Of a stretch of 8,162 nucleotides of DNA, positions 6,300-8,162 are shown piece by piece. The stretch is from Microcaldota archaeon. Its GTDB lineage: Archaea > Micrarchaeota > Micrarchaeia > Burarchaeales > Fermentimicrarchaeaceae. Below the pieces are notes generated by a model. It worked only from the letters and a program-made list of their open reading frames with translations. It had not been told where the DNA came from and ran no database searches. Location of the stretch: NCBI GenBank assembly GCA_026396455.1, contig JAPLWT010000042.1, forward strand, positions 1 through 8,162. Direction: 5' to 3'. A program made the position numbers and the translations under genes. The first letter of the stretch is position 1. Every line of letters begins with the position of its first letter.

Positions 6300-6554
6300 A
6301 TGAAAGAAAGGATTAAGCTCAAAGGGAGATTCAAAAAGGCAGATTTGTTCAACCAAACTTTGCGCATCATAATATATCCAGAGGATGGACTTAGAAAGGC
6401 TGTAGAACTACAAGAAATAGAAGAAGGAGAACCTGTTGTGGTCACGGTAAAGAAAGGTTTTAAGTACTCCCCGCCCATTTCTAATTATGTCGAAACGGGA
6501 GTCAGGCATGGAAGACGACAAAATAAAGGAAGAGATACTCAGATACCTCTATGA
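6300..6554 (+). CDS. Orphan 84-residue protein, first gene of a two-gene module
   Basis: I do not recognise a family. Residues 1-55 have the look of a real small folded protein: a basic start (MKERIKLKGRF), a strand-like LRIIIYPEDG (21-30), a helix LRKAVELQEIEEGE (31-44) and a strand PVVVTVKKG (45-53). From about residue 63 the composition turns into RHGRRQNKGRDTQ, which is the out-of-frame reading of the next gene, so the C-terminal tail may not be part of the original fold. The ATG at 6300 is preceded by AGGTG at 6289-6293; an in-frame GTG at 6291 is the alternative. The stop lies 47 bases inside the downstream gene, indicating translational coupling or an old frameshift. A small regulator, antitoxin-like partner or chaperone for the next gene would fit the arrangement, but this is inference. 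Confidence 0.65.
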   Translation: MKERIKLKGRFKKADLFNQTLRIIIYPEDGLRKAVELQEIEEGEPVVVTVKKGFKYSPPISNYVETGVRHGRRQNKGRDTQIPL

Positions 6555-7146
6555 GAGATGGAGAACTCCAAAAAGTATAGATGGTTCAAAAGCTAAAGTA
6601 AGCGAAATCCAAAAAAGTATGAAATCCTGTGGCATAAACCGTGAGGAAACCAATAGGAATCTTTCTTATTTGGTAGATAATGGGTGGGTTAAAGAGGATG
6701 TCAAACAGTCGCAGTTTAGAAAGGGCAAATTCAGCTACCCCACAGAAAGCAGGACATTCAGAATATCTACTTCGGGTATAGAGTTATTTCATGGAAAGTC
6801 CAAATTCCAAAAGCTTGAGGGCATAACTGGAATAAATATACAAAATGTCTCTGGTGTTGTGAATATAGGGGATGGAAATTATATAAGAAATGAATTTGTC
6901 AGTATATTCAGGTCTTTGGATGAACTTGATGGTAAAATAAGAATAACAGACCAATTGAATGATGCGGATAAGTTAAGTTATAGGGCAGAGGTTAAAACTA
7001 TACAGAGCCAATTATCGAAACCCAACCCAGATAAAGGTATAATTAGTAAATCTTGGAGTGTGTTGGAAAAACTGGCGACAATTTCGAGTATTGCAGATTT
7101 GATAATTAAAGTAAAACCAGTTATCATGAAGTTAATAGGATTTTAG
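6508..7146 (+). CDS. Winged-helix / GDGN-hairpin / helical-tail protein, possible conflict-system component
   Basis: The 212-residue product has three parts. Residues 1-95 look like a winged helix: EEILRYLYERW, a second helix with SEIQKSMKSCG, a recognition-like helix REETNRNLSYLVDNGWV (45-61) and a closing FRISTSGIELFHG (84-96). Residues 103-126 form a strand-rich link, GITGINIQNVSGVVNIGDGN. Residues 127-212 are helical and end in a hydrophobic, basic helix (IADLIIKVKPVIMKLIGF). The middle and C-terminal pattern (IGDxN hairpin, then a bundle with QLSKPNPDK) resembles the ends of many proteins of prokaryotic conflict systems, including AbiTii-like ones; this is from memory and not checked. 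The ATG at 6508 has GGGAG 6 bases upstream and is preferred to the ATG at 6487, which has none. The gene is AT-rich, overlaps the preceding orphan gene and ends beside a transposase, suggesting horizontal transfer. Confidence 0.75.
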   Translation: MEDDKIKEEILRYLYERWRTPKSIDGSKAKVSEIQKSMKSCGINREETNRNLSYLVDNGWVKEDVKQSQFRKGKFSYPTESRTFRISTSGIELFHGKSKFQKLEGITGINIQNVSGVVNIGDGNYIRNEFVSIFRSLDELDGKIRITDQLNDADKLSYRAEVKTIQSQLSKPNPDKGIISKSWSVLEKLATISSIADLIIKVKPVIMKLIGF

Positions 7147-8162
7147 ATAACTATTCAATAAAATTCTGGCTTTATCCCCAACTCGTGCATTTCGTGTATC
7201 AGCACTACTATATTGTGAGCTATAATCTTGCATAGAAGCTCGTTCTCCTGTGCCTTCGGGTTCTTGCTCTTCAGCTTGTCCCCGAACTTCATCTTTATCA
7301 TGTGGAAGGTTGTCTCGACGTTGCTTCTCTTGTGGTAGTGAGCCATAAACTCCTCCTGATGCAGTTGGAAGTAATGAAACATCTTCTTCCAGAGTGGGCT
7401 TCCCCTGCTCGTTCCTGTTGCATTAGACCTGAATGGTATGAATGCCTGACCTCCTATCTCCCTGATAAGCTCGTAGTTATCCCTGCTTGAATATGCCCTA
7501 TCCGCAGAGACTTCCTTCATGTTGAAGCCTTCCTTTGCTGTATTCTCAACAAGAGGAGCGAACTGCCTGCAATCAGAGCCTTTTTCGTTACTAATCTCTA
7601 CTGCGGTTATTGTGTGGGTCTTAACTCCTATACATACATGGGCTTTGACCCATTTCTTCTCTCTGTTTAGGTTGTACTTATCCTCTGCATACTCCCCGAA
7701 ATTGCTCGTCCTGAAGCCTGTGCTGTCTATTGCGAACTCTGTCTCAATTGATTTCAAGGGTTCTGCGGTTATGGTTACTAATTTATTGAGGATTGGAGTT
7801 ATATCCTCCCTGTTCAAAGCCAGATTTATCATGTTGTAAGAGGGAGCTTTATCTATCTGCTTTTTCTGCTCGGCATTCACATAAAGGCTTCTCGCCCTCC
7901 TGCTTGACAGTTGGGAATATACCTTCTGGATTGCACAAAAGACCTGCTCCTTTAGGGGGATTCTCGGTCTTCCCATGCTCTGCTCTGGCTCTTCAACTTC
8001 TTCTACCAAATCCTTTAGGAGCTTGTCAAACAGTGTTATCTCTTGCGTCTGAGCCTTGTTATATGCACTCCACTCTTGTTTGTAGGTTATCCTAACCTCT
8101 TTCGTAATCTTTCCTTGCGGGGTCTCTTTCTCTACCGAAAGGAAATACCTCACAGCATAAGC
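7147..8162 (-). mobile_element. Insertion sequence, IS4/IS5-type DDE, right end outside the window
   Basis: A full-looking DDE transposase gene fills the right end of the window. The left boundary is unknown but must lie close to 7147-7154, or inside the end of the winged-helix gene, since only 8 bases separate the two stop codons. The other end lies beyond 8162, so terminal inverted repeats and target duplications cannot be matched. Confidence 0.6.
7155..8162 (-). CDS. DDE transposase (IS4/IS5 superfamily), N-terminus possibly outside the window
   Basis: The protein catalyses cut-and-join of its own element through an RNase H-like DDE site. Counting from the GTG at 8153 (332 residues), the first Asp is Asp143 in FAIDSTGF, the second is Asp218 in VSADRAYSS, and the Glu is Glu280 in KRSNVETTFHMIKMKFG, which is the DDE_Tnp_1 layout. 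An N-terminal part with GRPRIPLKEQVFCAIQKVYS (61-80) is also typical. All catalytic residues are present and the frame is unbroken, so it may be active. The frame stays open upstream of the GTG to the window edge (Ala-Tyr-Ala), and no clear ribosome-binding site is visible, so the true start may lie beyond 8162. It converges on the winged-helix gene. Confidence 0.9.
   Translation of the reverse strand, partial: AYAVRYFLSVEKETPQGKITKEVRITYKQEWSAYNKAQTQEITLFDKLLKDLVEEVEEPEQSMGRPRIPLKEQVFCAIQKVYSQLSSRRARSLYVNAEQKKQIDKAPSYNMINLALNREDITPILNKLVTITAEPLKSIETEFAIDSTGFRTSNFGEYAEDKYNLNREKKWVKAHVCIGVKTHTITAVEISNEKGSDCRQFAPLVENTAKEGFNMKEVSADRAYSSRDNYELIREIGGQAFIPFRSNATGTSRGSPLWKKMFHYFQLHQEEFMAHYHKRSNVETTFHMIKMKFGDKLKSKNPKAQENELLCKIIAHNIVVLIHEMHELGIKPEFY

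Noticed and set aside
6487..6507. Upstream ATG for the winged-helix gene.
   Set aside because: No ribosome-binding site precedes it, while the ATG at 6508 has GGGAG at a suitable distance and begins a natural-looking N-terminus.

Overview
The window looks archaeal, probably a small-genome DPANN-type lineage (Micrarchaeota, Diapherotrites or Woesearchaeota-like); this placement is inference. The visible evidence is TATA-type promoters with short leaders (for example TTTTTTAAAT about 30-40 bases before the ATG at 1993), GGTGAT/GAGGTG ribosome-binding sites, a Cys-repeat lipoprotein of a kind I associate with these lineages, and a short SerA next to a class V aminotransferase and a DUF1015 protein.

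Layout. (1) 1-588, minus strand: a 41-residue poly-acidic mini-protein, then the N-terminal 139 codons of an RNB-domain (RNase II/R superfamily) exoribonuclease that runs off the left edge. (2) 725-1852, plus: a 375-residue coiled-coil protein of unknown function. (3) 1993-2655, plus: a secreted lipoprotein with five Cys repeats and its own promoter. (4) 6073-2764, minus: a tight operon DUF1015 - class V aminotransferase - SerA, matching the first two steps of the phosphorylated serine pathway plus a DUF1015 protein. (5) 6300-7146, plus, AT-rich: two overlapping genes, an 84-residue orphan and a 212-residue protein with a winged-helix N-terminus, a central GDGN hairpin and a helical C-terminus; this is the best candidate for an undescribed system. 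(6) 7155 to the right edge, minus: a DDE transposase whose gene ends 8 bases from the end of the winged-helix gene.

How it fits together. SerA would oxidise 3-phosphoglycerate to 3-phosphohydroxypyruvate and the aminotransferase would make phosphoserine. No recognisable SerB phosphatase is present, so DUF1015, which carries a DGHHR motif, is the natural suspect for a linked step. Base composition supports a patchwork: one 60-base line inside serA (3181-3240) is about 60% GC, one inside the winged-helix gene (6841-6900) about 32%, and one in the coiled-coil gene (781-840) about 40%. The right end, with an AT-rich gene pair against an insertion sequence, looks like an accessory insertion beside a housekeeping operon. 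I saw no rRNA, tRNA or CRISPR array.
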